Assembly (NCBI RefSeq): GCF_002259705.1
Contig: NZ_MWWT01000009.1
Coordinates: 143,320-207,319, forward strand
Reading direction: 5' to 3'
DNA: 64,000 bases
Source of the DNA: Alloscardovia macacae
Lineage (GTDB): Bacteria; Actinomycetota; Actinomycetes; Actinomycetales; Bifidobacteriaceae
Made by a program: the position numbers and the translations under genes
The notes under the pieces: model-generated
The model's input: the letters and a program-made list of their open reading frames with translations, nothing else
The model's database searches: none
What the model was told of the DNA's origin: nothing
Shown: positions 9,145 through 19,200 of the stretch, piece by piece
How positions within the stretch are numbered: position 1 is the stretch's first letter
Layout of the letters: each line of letters starts with the position of its first letter

Positions 9145-9178
9145 GTAATTGTTATCAGATGTGGAAAACTTATCCACA
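9145..9178. promoter_or_regulatory. Conserved upstream block with DnaA-box-like palindrome
   Basis: The block AATTGTTATCAGATGTGGA is shared almost exactly with the region upstream of the paralog (46888-46906). Here it leads into TGTGGAAAACTTATCCACA (9160-9178), an imperfect palindrome whose right half TTATCCACA matches the classical DnaA box. It may be a DnaA-sensitive promoter or the operator of the protein's own winged helix. Confidence 0.6.
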
Positions 9179-9229
9179 TTTTCTTCGTTTATGGCAAGTT
9201 ATTCACCATTGTTTTCCCTCACCATATTT

Positions 9230-9297
9230 TACTTTTTGCTAATCGGCGCATTTTTCAAGGTACCAACCTCAAAAAATGCGCCGATTAGCAAAAAGTA
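9230..9297. repeat. 68-bp palindromic repeat, copy 2 (right flank)
   Basis: Its 26-bp arms are perfect, starting TACTTTTTGCTAATCGGC and ending with the complement, around a loop containing GGTACC. It is the inverted counterpart of copy 1 and lies upstream of the AbiEi/DUF559 gene, beyond its promoter block. The loop orientation is opposite to copy 1, so the pair are true inverted copies and not simply two symmetric hairpins. Confidence 0.95.
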
Positions 9298-9396
9298 GTC
9301 TAAATCAGACAGAAGCGACTTCGGCAAGTACTCGGCAGCCCCCGGAGCAAAGCCCGTCCCAGCCGCGCACACCAGCACCACACCCCCACCCGCACA

Positions 9397-10743
9397 CTAC
9401 AGCCGTGGCAGATACTTCTCCAGCTCGTACGGCGTCACCTGCATGCGATACTCTTCCCACTCCTTATGCTTATTACGCAAGAAGTATTCGAAGACATGCT
9501 CGCCCAGGACAGAAGCCACGAAATCAGACTTTTCCATGACCTTCAGCGCCCTGTCCAGCGAATCTGGCAGCGGCTGTATGCCCATGGCGAGGCGCTCCAT
9601 ATCCGTCAGCTCCCAGACGTCATCGCTCGTCGGCTCTCCCAGCTCCATGCCCTGCTTGATGCCGTCGAGGCCAGCAGCCAGAAGCACAGAATATGCGAGG
9701 TATGGGTTCGCCACAGGATCGAGGCCGCGGAATTCCATACGGGCAGAGTTTCCCTTACCTGGCTTATACTGCGGGATACGCAGAAGAGCAGAACGGTTAT
9801 TATGTCCCCAGCAGATGAAGCTCGGAGCCTCTGCCCCACCCCACAGGCGCTTGTACGAGTTCACGTACTGATTCGTCACGGCAGTGATTTCGGCAGCATG
9901 GTACAGCAAACCTGCTGCGAACTGACGAGCAGTCTGGCTCATGTTAAATTCCTGCCCAGCCTCATAGAAGGCATTCGCATCGCCCTCGAAAAGACTCAGG
10001 TGCGTGTGCATGCCAGATCCTGGCTGGTCCACGAGTGGCTTCGGCATGAAGCTCGCATGGATGCCGCGTTCGAGAGATATCTCCTTCACCACAGTGCGGA
10101 AGGTCATAATGTTATCCGCTATGGCCAGCGCATCGGCGTAGCGCAGGTCTATCTCGTTCTGGCCAGGTCCAGCCTCATGATGCGAGTACTCCACGGAGAT
10201 GCCCATCTGCTCGAGCATATTCACCGTAGCGCGACGGAAGTCCATACCTGAGCTACGTGGGACGTGGTCGAAGTATCCGCCCGCGTCGATAGGTACTGGA
10301 GGCTTCGAATAATCGTCCTGCTGCTCGAAGAGATAGAATTCTATCTCCGGATGCACGTAGAAGGTGAAGCCCATCTCCTTAGCCTGTGTCAGCGTGCGCT
10401 TGAGCACGTAGCGTGGGTCGCCGAGCGATGGCTGTCCTTCTGGGGTCAGCACGTCGCAGAACATGCGCGCGGTGCCTTGTGGGCCGCCACGCCACGGCAG
10501 AATCTGGAATGTGGTCGGGTCTGGACGTACTATCATGTCATCTTCCGAGACACGCGTGAGGCCCTCGATGGCCGAGCCGTCGAAGCCGATGCCCTCCTCG
10601 AATGCGTCTTCCAGCTCGGCTGGAGCTATAGCCACGGATTTGAGCTGGCCGAGTACGTCAGTAAACCAGAGACGGATGAAGCGTATGTCGCGCTCTTCTA
10701 CCGTACGTAATGCGAATTCTTGCTGCTTGTTCATACGTGTCAT
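9397..10743 (-). CDS. glnA2: Type I glutamine synthetase, GlnA2-like
   Basis: The 448-residue enzyme joins ammonia and glutamate using ATP. The Asp latch region GIGFDGSAIEGL, the metal and substrate residues YVHPEIEFYLFE, HTHLSLFEG and the NRSALLRIP stretch are all present. The NLYDLP adenylylation motif of the beta class near residue 397 is absent, so it is unlikely to be controlled by an adenylyltransferase. The sequence closely follows the GlnA2 type of other Actinobacteria. The gene lies 26 bases downstream of priA at the end of the his genes, so nitrogen donation and histidine synthesis, which consumes glutamine through HisH, would be expressed together. A second ATG three codons on is also possible. 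Confidence 0.92.
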   Translation of the reverse strand: MTRMNKQQEFALRTVEERDIRFIRLWFTDVLGQLKSVAIAPAELEDAFEEGIGFDGSAIEGLTRVSEDDMIVRPDPTTFQILPWRGGPQGTARMFCDVLTPEGQPSLGDPRYVLKRTLTQAKEMGFTFYVHPEIEFYLFEQQDDYSKPPVPIDAGGYFDHVPRSSGMDFRRATVNMLEQMGISVEYSHHEAGPGQNEIDLRYADALAIADNIMTFRTVVKEISLERGIHASFMPKPLVDQPGSGMHTHLSLFEGDANAFYEAGQEFNMSQTARQFAAGLLYHAAEITAVTNQYVNSYKRLWGGAEAPSFICWGHNNRSALLRIPQYKPGKGNSARMEFRGLDPVANPYLAYSVLLAAGLDGIKQGMELGEPTSDDVWELTDMERLAMGIQPLPDSLDRALKVMEKSDFVASVLGEHVFEYFLRNKHKEWEEYRMQVTPYELEKYLPRL

Positions 10744-10769
10744 TTTCTCAGGTAATTGTTACGCGTTTG

Positions 10770-11489
10770 TTATATATCCAATTCTCGCGCATCCTGAAGC
10801 GTGAACGCTCCCGAATACAGAGACTTTCCGAGGATGGCAGCATCCACACCACCCTCGAGCGTAGCCAGCGCCCGCAGGTCGTCGAGGCTCGAAATGCCGC
10901 CCGAAGCCGTCACCGATGCGCTCGTATGTGCTGTCACCTCGCGCAGAAGCTCCACATTCGGTCCACCCATCATGCCATCCCGGTTCACATCCGTGACCAC
11001 ATAACGCGAGCAGCCAGCAGCGTCGAGCTTCTCTATCATCGAGAAGAGGTCTCCCCCCTCACTCGTCCAGCCGCGACCCGCTAGCGTCATTCCCCGCACA
11101 TCCAGACCCACAGCCACACGCTCACCATAGCGGCGGATGACCTCAGCAGTCCAGTCTGGTTTTTCGAGAGCAGCCGTACCGATGTTCACGCGCGCAGCGC
11201 CAGCCTCAAGAGCTGACTCCAGCGACTCGTCATCACGAATGCCACCCGAGAGCTCGATATGCACCACAGAGCCGAGCTTATCCACTATCTCCTGCACCTG
11301 CGCGTGATTCGTTCCCGTCCCGAAGGCCGCATCGAGGTCCACCACATGCAGCCATGTGGCTCCTTCATCCACCCAGCGCTGTGCGGCTTCGAACGGCGTG
11401 CCATAATCTGTCTCCGAGCCCGAGGCCCCCTGGCGTAAACGCACAGCACGTCCCGATCGCACATCCACTGCTGGTAAAAGTGTAAGCAT
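10770..11489 (-). CDS. priA: Phosphoribosyl isomerase PriA (HisA / TrpF type)
   Basis: This 239-residue TIM barrel converts ProFAR to PRFAR in histidine synthesis. The catalytic pair is seen as LPAVDV (Asp near residue 9) and [11 protein letters not shown], and the phosphate loops as ELSGGIRDD and [11 protein letters not shown]. The [13 protein letters not shown] segment contains the Arg and Trp that mark the bifunctional actinobacterial PriA, which also performs the TrpF step of tryptophan synthesis. Bifunctionality is inference from that motif and from phylum. It follows hisH by 18 bases on the same strand. Confidence 0.93.
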   Translation of the reverse strand: MLTLLPAVDVRSGRAVRLRQGASGSETDYGTPFEAAQRWVDEGATWLHVVDLDAAFGTGTNHAQVQEIVDKLGSVVHIELSGGIRDDESLESALEAGAARVNIGTAALEKPDWTAEVIRRYGERVAVGLDVRGMTLAGRGWTSEGGDLFSMIEKLDAAGCSRYVVTDVNRDGMMGGPNVELLREVTAHTSASVTASGGISSLDDLRALATLEGGVDAAILGKSLYSGAFTLQDARELDI

Positions 11490-11507
11490 AGCGTCGCTCC
11501 TTCTTCG

Positions 11508-12161
11508 TTAGGAAAAACTTCGTATCCAGTTACGCAGAAGTCCCGCCCCCGCCTCTCCAGACTTTTCCGGGTGGAACTGCGTAGCCATGAGTGGCCCCTT
11601 TTCCACTGCAGCCACGAAAGTATCTGCACCGTAGCTTCCATAGGTGACGCGTGGCTCATACGCACGAGAGAATACGCCCTCATGCTCCGCAGGCTCGTTC
11701 AGCTCATGCGCAGCATAAGAATGCACGTAATAGAACCGTTCGTCCTCCAGCCCCGAAAACAGAACAGAATCCTGCGCGACCTCCACGGTATTCCACCCCA
11801 TATGCGGCACGACGGGAGCAGAAAGCATCCCCACGTGCCCTCCGAAAAGACCGAGGCCGTCGCAGTGAATCCCCCGCTCAGAGCCAGAATTGAACATAAT
11901 CTGCTCGCCTACACACACGCCGAGGACAGGGCGGTCCGAGCGCACGCGTTCATAAATGATATCCGCACCACCCGCGCTCACGAGGCCGTCCATGCACGCG
12001 GCGAAGGCACCGACGCCCGGCACGACGAGACCGTCCGCGTTCAGCGCGGCCGAGCGGTCTCGCGTCAGCTCCACACGAGCGTCTGGCGCGACGTTTTCGA
12101 GAGCGCGGACCATGGAGCGGACATTTCCGAAACCGTAATCGAAGACGACGAGTGACGTCAT
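11508..12161 (-). CDS. hisH: Imidazole glycerol phosphate synthase, glutaminase subunit HisH
   Basis: This class I glutamine amidotransferase of 217 residues has the nucleophile in VLGVCVGEQIMF and the His-Glu pair in QFHPEKSGEAG. It supplies ammonia to HisF for closure of the imidazole ring; hisF is not in this window. Its ATG overlaps the stop of the upstream unknown gene by four bases (ATGA), indicating translational coupling. Confidence 0.95.
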   Translation of the reverse strand: MTSLVVFDYGFGNVRSMVRALENVAPDARVELTRDRSAALNADGLVVPGVGAFAACMDGLVSAGGADIIYERVRSDRPVLGVCVGEQIMFNSGSERGIHCDGLGLFGGHVGMLSAPVVPHMGWNTVEVAQDSVLFSGLEDERFYYVHSYAAHELNEPAEHEGVFSRAYEPRVTYGSYGADTFVAAVEKGPLMATQFHPEKSGEAGAGLLRNWIRSFS

Positions 12162-12940
12162 ACGGCCTCCCCGTCCGAGTCGTCCGAGCTGTCGAAGCCG
12201 TCATCCGCGAACGGATTCCTGTTCGCGCGCATCATCCCGGCGAGGTAGCTCATAGCAGCCTCCACAGTCTCGAACGAGCTCGCCTCTACGACGTCATACC
12301 CTGCTTGAGACAGCTCGCCAAGCGCGGTGAAGCCTATCATGAGGTCTTCGACCACATCGTCCATGTTCACGAAGATGAGCGGCGGCGTGAGCTGCTCCAC
12401 CTCTGCGCCATTTTCCCAGCGTGTCAGGCTCACCTTATCAGCGCGGTTCACGCTCAGCAGGAACGGCACGTCGGTCATCATCTCAGACAGCGCGCGCACG
12501 GCATCTTCCGGCCCCTGTCCGTCGAGGTCGTGGAGTACGCCCACGCAGCCCGTGCGGATGAAGAAGACGCTCATCTCCACGTCTGCCATGCGTGCGAGCG
12601 CGGCGAGAATCTGCGGCTGAGCGAAGGGCGCGAGGATGAGTGCCACTTTCGCTTTCTGTCCGAGGATTCCGGCGAGTTCGTCGTCGAAATGCGGGTCGAG
12701 CGAGAGATCCGAGAAGCCGTCCGCACTCGCACTGTCTGCGCTGTCCGCGTCCGACGCGACCGACGCAGCGCCCGGATCGGTCAGATTATCATCCAGTGCA
12801 CTCAGCGAGTCTTCGAAATCGCTCGAGAACTGCTTTTCGAGGTCGGCGAAGGCGGCATTCACCTGCGCGTCGCTCAGCGCATCCGCACCGTGAGCACGTG
12901 AATCCGCACCGTCTGCATTTTTTCTCTCATCGTCTGCCAC
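12158..12940 (-). CDS. Conserved unknown protein inside the his operon
   Basis: It is a 260-residue soluble acidic protein. The first 85 residues are low complexity (Asp, Ala, Ser rich), the middle (FDDELAGILGQKAKVALILAPFAQPQILAALARMADVEMSV, here described only by its ends) looks like an ordered alpha/beta domain, and the tail is again acidic. I recognise no enzyme motif. A gene of this kind between hisB and hisH is, to my knowledge, usual in bifidobacteria, which suggests a link to histidine synthesis, but no function is known to me. The start is a GTG that overlaps the hisB TAG as TAGTG, and its end overlaps hisH by four bases, so its translation is tied to both neighbours. Confidence 0.8.
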   Translation of the reverse strand: MADDERKNADGADSRAHGADALSDAQVNAAFADLEKQFSSDFEDSLSALDDNLTDPGAASVASDADSADSASADGFSDLSLDPHFDDELAGILGQKAKVALILAPFAQPQILAALARMADVEMSVFFIRTGCVGVLHDLDGQGPEDAVRALSEMMTDVPFLLSVNRADKVSLTRWENGAEVEQLTPPLIFVNMDDVVEDLMIGFTALGELSQAGYDVVEASSFETVEAAMSYLAGMMRANRNPFADDGFDSSDDSDGEAV

Positions 12941-13539
12941 TACAGCGACCCCTTCGTACTAGGAATTCCGTCTACGCGCGGGTCGAGGCTCACCGCTTCA
13001 CGTAGCGCTCGGGCCAGAGCCTTAAACTCTGCCTCCGCTATGTGATGCGGATCACGCCCGGCCAGGACGCGCATGTGCAGGCAGATGCCTGCGTGATACG
13101 CTATCGATTCTAGCGCGTGACGCACGAGTGAGCCAGTGAAGTGTCCGCCTATCATCGCGTATTCGAATCCGTCCGGCTCTCCGCTGCACACCGCGTATGG
13201 TCGGCCCGAGATGTCGATGACGCACTGGGCGAGCGCTTCGTCCAGCGGCACGAGGCAGTCTGCGAAGCGCACGATGCCGCGTTTGTCGCCGAGAGCCTGC
13301 TTCAGCGCTTCGCCGAAGACTATGGCTATGTCCTCCACCGTGTGGTGGGCGTCGATGTGCGTGTCTCCGTTCGCGCGGATGGTCAGGTCGATGAGGGAAT
13401 GCTTGCCCAGCGCCGTCATCATGTGGTCGTAGAACGGCACGCTCGTGTGGATGTCCGTTTTTCCCGTACCGTCGAGGTTCAGCGTCAGCTCGATGCTTGA
13501 TTCGCTCGTCGTGCGTGTGATGGTGGCGGTTCGTGCCAT
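12940..13539 (-). CDS. hisB: Imidazoleglycerol-phosphate dehydratase HisB
   Basis: At 199 residues it is the monofunctional dehydratase of the histidine pathway. Both metal-binding histidine motifs are seen, [17 protein letters not shown] and [16 protein letters not shown], plus [14 protein letters not shown] near the N-terminus. The stop overlaps the next start (TAGTG). It begins five bases after the hisC stop. Confidence 0.96.
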   Translation of the reverse strand: MARTATITRTTSESSIELTLNLDGTGKTDIHTSVPFYDHMMTALGKHSLIDLTIRANGDTHIDAHHTVEDIAIVFGEALKQALGDKRGIVRFADCLVPLDEALAQCVIDISGRPYAVCSGEPDGFEYAMIGGHFTGSLVRHALESIAYHAGICLHMRVLAGRDPHHIAEAEFKALARALREAVSLDPRVDGIPSTKGSL

Positions 13540-13544
13540 ATTTT

Positions 13545-14675
13545 TTACTCCAATTCTTCCACTACTGCGCTCAGCGCATTCCGAAAGACCGTCATCTCTT
13601 CATCCGTCCCCATGCACACGCGCAGGTATCCTTCTGGTCCCACTTCGCGGATGAGTACACCCCGAGCGAGCATACCTTCGAAGACAGCATGACAGTCGGC
13701 GAACCGTCCGAACAGGAGGAAATTCGAGTCGCTCGCGGCGACCTCGAGCCCCTGAGAGCGAAGCCAGGAGGCGGTCTCTTCTCGAGTAGCACGCAAGTGT
13801 GCGACCTGGGAGAGTTGACCTTCGGTATGCTCGAGAGCAGCCAGAGCAGCCGCCTGCGTCAGAGCGCTCAGGTGGTACGGCATGCGCACGATGCGCAGCG
13901 CGTCGATAACCGCGCGGCTGGACGCCACGTAGCCCACGCGCGCACCCGCGAAAGCAAAGGCCTTCGAGAGCGTGCGGCTGACGGCCACGAGCGGATAGCG
14001 CGCGATGAGCGTGTGCGCAGACGGCGTGCCCTCCGCGCGAAACTCCGCATATGCCTCATCCACCACGAGAACCGGATGCGCACCCGGCGCTCCCTCGACG
14101 GGAAGCTCAGCGCACGCAGCGGCGATGCGTTCGATGTCCTGAACGCTGATAGGAGTTCCGGTCGGATTATTCGGGCTCGTCAGCAGGACTATGGACGGCT
14201 TCACGCGCGCGATGGCGTCGATCCCCGCCTGAACATCCACAGTAAAGTCCGAGCGGCGCGGCACAGTCTGCCACGCGGTAAAGGTGTCGCGCGCATACTC
14301 CGGATACATGGAATACGTCGGCGCAAAGCTCAGAGCCGTGCGGCCCGGACCGCCGAACGCCTGGAAGATCTGCAGCATAATCTCATTCGAGCCATTCGCA
14401 GCCCAGAGATTCTCCACGGCCAGCTGCACGCCCGTCTCGCGCTTCAGATACGTGGCGAGCGCCTCGCGCAGCGCGGTATGCTCGCGGTCCGGATACCGGT
14501 TCAGCGTGGGCGCTATCTCGGCTATGCGAGCCGTGATGGTCTCCACGACCTCAGGGCTCGGCGCATACGGATTCTCGTTCACATTCAGGCATACGGGCAC
14601 GTCGAGCTGAGGTGCGCCGTACGGTTCTTCGCCGAGGAGGTCGCTGCGCAGCGGGATACCAGTCATATCAGTCAT
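13545..14675 (-). CDS. hisC: Histidinol-phosphate aminotransferase HisC
   Basis: This 376-residue PLP enzyme of fold type I has the substrate segment [10 protein letters not shown], the cofactor segment NNPTGTPI, the Asp in [10 protein letters not shown] and the Schiff-base lysine in [17 protein letters not shown]. It transfers an amino group from glutamate to imidazole-acetol phosphate. ATG 14675 overlaps the hisD stop by four bases. A second ATG three codons inside ([10 protein letters not shown]) is possible. Confidence 0.95.
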   Translation of the reverse strand: MTDMTGIPLRSDLLGEEPYGAPQLDVPVCLNVNENPYAPSPEVVETITARIAEIAPTLNRYPDREHTALREALATYLKRETGVQLAVENLWAANGSNEIMLQIFQAFGGPGRTALSFAPTYSMYPEYARDTFTAWQTVPRRSDFTVDVQAGIDAIARVKPSIVLLTSPNNPTGTPISVQDIERIAAACAELPVEGAPGAHPVLVVDEAYAEFRAEGTPSAHTLIARYPLVAVSRTLSKAFAFAGARVGYVASSRAVIDALRIVRMPYHLSALTQAAALAALEHTEGQLSQVAHLRATREETASWLRSQGLEVAASDSNFLLFGRFADCHAVFEGMLARGVLIREVGPEGYLRVCMGTDEEMTVFRNALSAVVEELE

Positions 14676-16069
14676 AGGCCAGCCTTCGTCTCCTGGTCTG
14701 CCAGGGTCGCTTTATCATACGTGTCATCCACGAAGCGCGTGAGCACGCACTCGCCGTGTGCTGGGAGATCCTCGCTAACCGCGAAATCATTCACCTTCCG
14801 CGCTAGAGCTTTCAGACCCACCTCGTCATACTCGATGACTTCCACGGCCTTCATAAACGTGTGCACGCCGAGGCCCGACTGGAAGCGCGCTGTACCGCCC
14901 GTCGGCAGCACGTGGTTCGAGCCGGACATGTAGTCGCCCAGTGGCACTGGCGAGTACGGTCCGCGGAAGATAGCGCCGGCGTTCCGGATACGCTTCACCA
15001 CCTCGTCCGCGTCCGCCGTGTGAATCTCGAGATGCTCGGCGGCGTACGCGTTCGCCACGTCTATGGACATGTCGAGACTGTCCGTGAGAACGATGGCGGA
15101 CTGTGTGCCCGTGAGTGCGGCTGTCATGCGCGGGGCGTTCTTCGTGCGCGGCACGCGTTCTGCCAATTCTTCCTCTACCTTCTTCGCCACCTCGGCGTCG
15201 TCGGTGATGAGCACCGCTCCCGCGAGCTCGTCATGCTCGGCCTGCCCCATGAGATCCACGGCCAGCCATGCTGGCTTCGCCGTCGAGTCCGCGATAATGC
15301 CTATCTCCGACGGACCCGCCTCAGCATCGATACCGCAAATGCCAGAAATCATGTGCTTCGCAGTAGCCACGAAGATGTTCCCCGGGCCGGTAATCATGTC
15401 CACTGGCTCGCACAGGACGTCCCCATCCTGTGGCTCGGTGCCTTTCGCTCCATACGCGAACATGCCGATGGCCTGAGCTCCACCCACAGCGTAGACTTCG
15501 TCCACACCGAGAATGGCACAGGTGGCCAGGATGGTGGCGTTCGGCAGGCCATCTGGATTCTGTGGTGAAGGCGGCGTGGCGATGGCCAGGGACTCGACAC
15601 CTGCAGCCTGTGCTGGAGCGGCATTCATAATAACGGACGTAGGATACACTGCCTTACCACCAGGCACATAGAGGCCCACACGCTCCACTGGGATCCAGCG
15701 CTGGGAGACGCGAGCGCCCTCGGCCAGCGGCGTGGAAAAGTCCTTCGGCACCTGAGACTGGCAAACGGCGCGAATGCGGCGCACCGACTCTTCGATGGCG
15801 GCACGCACTTCTGGCTTCAAAGTCTCCAGAGCATTCTGGATAGCGTCCTTCGGCACGCGCAGGTGGTGTGGGCGCACATGGTCAAACTTTTCTGCATACT
15901 CGCGCAAGGCATCTGCGCCTCGCGTTTTCACAGCGTCGAGGATAGGGGCTACGAGCTCCTCCGCCTGGCTCACACCCATCTGAGCGCGAGGGACAGCGGC
16001 CAGAAGCTCAGCGCGGGTTAGAGTCTTTCCGCGCAAATCTATAGTTCGTATAATTTTTTCTTCTGCCAT
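14672..16069 (-). CDS. hisD: Histidinol dehydrogenase HisD
   Basis: The 465-residue enzyme performs the last two oxidations to histidine using NAD and zinc. Conserved blocks are PGGKAVYPTSVIMNA, GPGNIFVATAKHMI, AGPSEIGIIAD, GQAEHDELAGAVL and AAEHLEIHT, with the zinc ligands in these segments. It is the first gene of the run hisD-hisC-hisB-unknown-hisH-priA-glnA2. No ribosome-binding site precedes the ATG and a TATGAT box lies 12 bases upstream, so the transcript may be leaderless. Confidence 0.96.
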   Translation of the reverse strand: MAEEKIIRTIDLRGKTLTRAELLAAVPRAQMGVSQAEELVAPILDAVKTRGADALREYAEKFDHVRPHHLRVPKDAIQNALETLKPEVRAAIEESVRRIRAVCQSQVPKDFSTPLAEGARVSQRWIPVERVGLYVPGGKAVYPTSVIMNAAPAQAAGVESLAIATPPSPQNPDGLPNATILATCAILGVDEVYAVGGAQAIGMFAYGAKGTEPQDGDVLCEPVDMITGPGNIFVATAKHMISGICGIDAEAGPSEIGIIADSTAKPAWLAVDLMGQAEHDELAGAVLITDDAEVAKKVEEELAERVPRTKNAPRMTAALTGTQSAIVLTDSLDMSIDVANAYAAEHLEIHTADADEVVKRIRNAGAIFRGPYSPVPLGDYMSGSNHVLPTGGTARFQSGLGVHTFMKAVEVIEYDEVGLKALARKVNDFAVSEDLPAHGECVLTRFVDDTYDKATLADQETKAGL

Positions 16070-16081
16070 AACTCGAGTCTA

Positions 16082-16139
16082 ATCATATCTGTGACTAAAA
16101 TCACGCGAGAGGCGTGCATGTCCCACGTTCTGAGACATG
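16082..16139 (-). promoter_or_regulatory. Probable promoter and operator region of the his operon
   Basis: A TATGAT -10 box is at 16082-16087 on the minus strand, with no clear -35. Just upstream are two short inverted repeats: GTGACTAAAATCAC (16091-16104) and CATGTC...GACATG with an 11-base spacer (16117-16139). Either could be an operator. No leader peptide with a run of His codons is visible, so classical his attenuation is not supported. Confidence 0.45.
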
Positions 16140-16150
16140 GAGAAGACGAA

Positions 16151-16178
16151 GGGGGCCACGTCACGTGGACGTGCCCCC
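16151..16178 (-). terminator. Terminator of dnaE
   Basis: Downstream of the dnaE stop on the minus strand a GC-rich hairpin GGGGGCACGT...ACGTGGCCCCC is followed by TTCGTCTTCTC, only partly T rich. It separates the dnaE transcript from the his promoter. Confidence 0.6.
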
Positions 16179-16200
16179 TGAGTGCACAGAAGAATTCGCC

Positions 16201-19200
16201 TCAGGCGATGCAGTGCGGACCAAACATAGCCTTAATGTCCCCGTACAGCGACGCGTCCTTTTTCACGCGGAAGTTATCTCCGAACGTCACCACGAACGCC
16301 GAACCATCCTGCTGCACGACGGCGAGCTTCACCTCGCTGTATCCCGGATGATTATGCAGAATCGCGCTCAGCTCTTCCATGCGCGCGCCCTGGCAGACGG
16401 ACTGCGGAAGCTTGAGCATGAGGACGGAATTATCCACGTCCTCGATGTGCGGCACTTCCATCTCCGCAGCTCGGATGGATACCGATTCATCACGCGCTTC
16501 AGCGAAACCACGCACGCGCACTATGGTATCCACGTTCAGCTCCTGCGCATGGGCTTCATACGCTTTACCGAAGAAGAGGCACTGAACCGATGCTTCCATG
16601 TCCTCCACCGTAATGATGGCCCACGGGTTCCCCTTCTTTGATATCTTACGCTCCACGCTCGTAATCAAGCCCGCTATGGTAACCATAGTGCGCGGCTCGA
16701 AAGTATGCGCGTTATTCAGAAGCTGTGCGATGGATGTGTCACGCAGTCCTGCGAGTACACTTTCCATACCGGAGAGCGGATGGTCGGACACGTACAGGCC
16801 GAGCATCTCGCGCTCGAAGTTCAGCTTCGTAGACTTATCCCACTCTTCGATGTCTGGCACGCGGATCTCCACGCCGGCATCTGGACCAAAGAGGCCGCCT
16901 GAGTCGGTGGCGCCGCCACCCAAAGCACCATCGTCCTCATTATCTCCGAAGTCTGCGAAGAGATCGAACTGTCCTTCTGCTTCCTTTCGCTTTATAGGAG
17001 CAGCGATGTCTATGGCCGCCTCATGAATGGTGACGAGAGCGCGGCGGTTTCCATCCGTGTTATCGAAGGCACCACCCTTAATGAGGGACTCCACCATACG
17101 CTTATTCAGCACAGACAGCGGCACACGGTTCACGAAGTCGAGGAAGCTGACGAACTTACCCTTCTTCCCCTCGCGTTCCTTAATGATCTCGGTAACACGG
17201 TCTGCTCCCACATTACGGATAGCAGCCAGGCCGAAACGCACCACATCCCCCACTGCGGAGAACTGCAGCTGGGACTCATTAATGTCTGGTGGCAGCACCT
17301 GGATACCCATGCGGCGCGCCTCGCCGAGGTAAAGAGCCGTCTTATTCTTATCATTCTTCGCATTTTCCAGCAGAGCTGCCATGAACTCTGTAGGATAATG
17401 CGTCTTTAAGTACGCCGTCCAGTACGAAATAAGCCCGTATGCTGCCGAGTGCGCTTTATTAAAAGCGTATCCGGCGAATGGCACGAAGATGTCCCAGACC
17501 GCCTGAGCTGCTTCACGCGAGTACCCATGCTCTGCCATGCCTTCGAAGAATGGCACCTGTTCCTTCGCCAGCACTTCTGGCTTCTTCTTACCCATAGCGC
17601 GGCGCAGCACGTCTGCGCGGCCCAGCGAATATCCTGCGAGGATTCGTGCAGCAGACTGCACCTGCTCCTGGTAGACGATCAGTCCGTACGTCTCATCCAG
17701 GACCTCCGCCAGAGGCTCCGCCACTTCCGGATGGATAGGTACTATCTGCTGGAGGCCATTCTTACGCTTCGCATAATTATTATGCGAGTCCACATCCATA
17801 GGACCCGGACGGTACAGGGCGATGAGAGCCGAGATGTCGTTAAAGTTATCCGGCTTCAGGGATTTGAGCAGGTTACGCATGCCATCCGAATCCAGCTGGA
17901 AGACGCCCAGGGTATCGCCACGCGAGAGCAGCTGGTAGGTCTCTTTATCATCGATAGGCACGTCCTGAATGTTAAATCCAGGCTTCCCATTCTGCTCGAT
18001 GTTTGTGATGGTATCGCGGATAACCGTCAGGTTCGACAGGCCCAGGAAGTCCATCTTCACCAGTCCGAGAGTCTCACAGGTGTGATACTCGAAGGTGGTG
18101 GTCACGGTACCATCCGTGCGCTTGAGCAGCGGGGACGTATCGGTGATAGGATTCGACGCCATGATAGTGGCACACGCGTGCACACCCGTCTGGCGGATAA
18201 GCCCTTCGATACCCATGGCCTGCTGCGTAATCTTCTGCACATCCTGGTTATCGTTATACAGGTTTCTAAACTCGACGGCCTCATCATAGCGCTTCGCATC
18301 TTTATTAAAGATGTCATGAACGGTGATATCCTTACCGCCCACTGCTGGCGGCAGGGCTTTCGTCATCATCTCGCCCATGGAGAAATCATAGTCCATGATG
18401 CGCGCCGAGTCTTTCAGAGCCTGCTTCGTCTTAATGGTACCGTAGGTGACGCACTGGGCCACTTTATCATGGCCATATTTATTCGCCACATAGTCCAGGA
18501 CGCGCATACGGCCTTCTGGGTCGAAGTCCACGTCGATATCCGGGAGAGACACACGCTCCGGGTTCAGGAAGCGCTCGAAGATGAGGCCGTGCTTCAGTGG
18601 GTCGAGTTCCGTGATGCCCATAGCGTACGCCACCATGGATCCTGCAGCCGAGCCTCGGCCAGGTCCCACCATGATGCCGTGCTCTTTCGCCCAGTTAATG
18701 TAATCTGCCACCACGAGGAAGTATCCGCAGAACTGCATCTGGCAGATGACGCCGCACTCATAGTCCGCCTGGCGCGCTACTTCTTCTGGCACGCTACCGT
18801 TATAGCGACGCAGCAGACCGTCCTGCACGTGCTTGAGGAACAGCGACGTCTCATCCCAGCCCTCTGGGCAGTCAAACTCCGGCATGAACGCGCCGTCCTG
18901 ATGGTCGTCGAAGATGACATTACAGCGCTCGGCTATCTCCACCGTGTTCCGGCATGCTTCAGGGAACTCAGAGAAAAGGTCATACATCTGCTGGGCGGAC
19001 TTAATGTAGTATCCCGAACCGTCAAACTTAAAGCGGTCTGCATCCGTCAGACGTGCGCCCGAGTTAATGCACAGCAGAGCGTCCTGTGCTGCGGCGTCTT
19101 CTTCTTTCGCATAGTGACTGTCATTCGTGACGACGAGAGGCGCGTTCAGCTTTTTCGCGATGTCGAGCAGCTCGCGACGCACGCGCGTCTCGATGCTCAG

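Noticed and set aside
9160..9178. Chromosomal replication origin
   Set aside because: Only one full DnaA-box match with a degenerate partner, and neither dnaA nor dnaN nearby; more likely a promoter site.
16070..16200. T-box or His leader peptide attenuator for the his operon
   Set aside because: No run of His codons, no T-box consensus and almost no untranslated leader if TATGAT is the -10 box.
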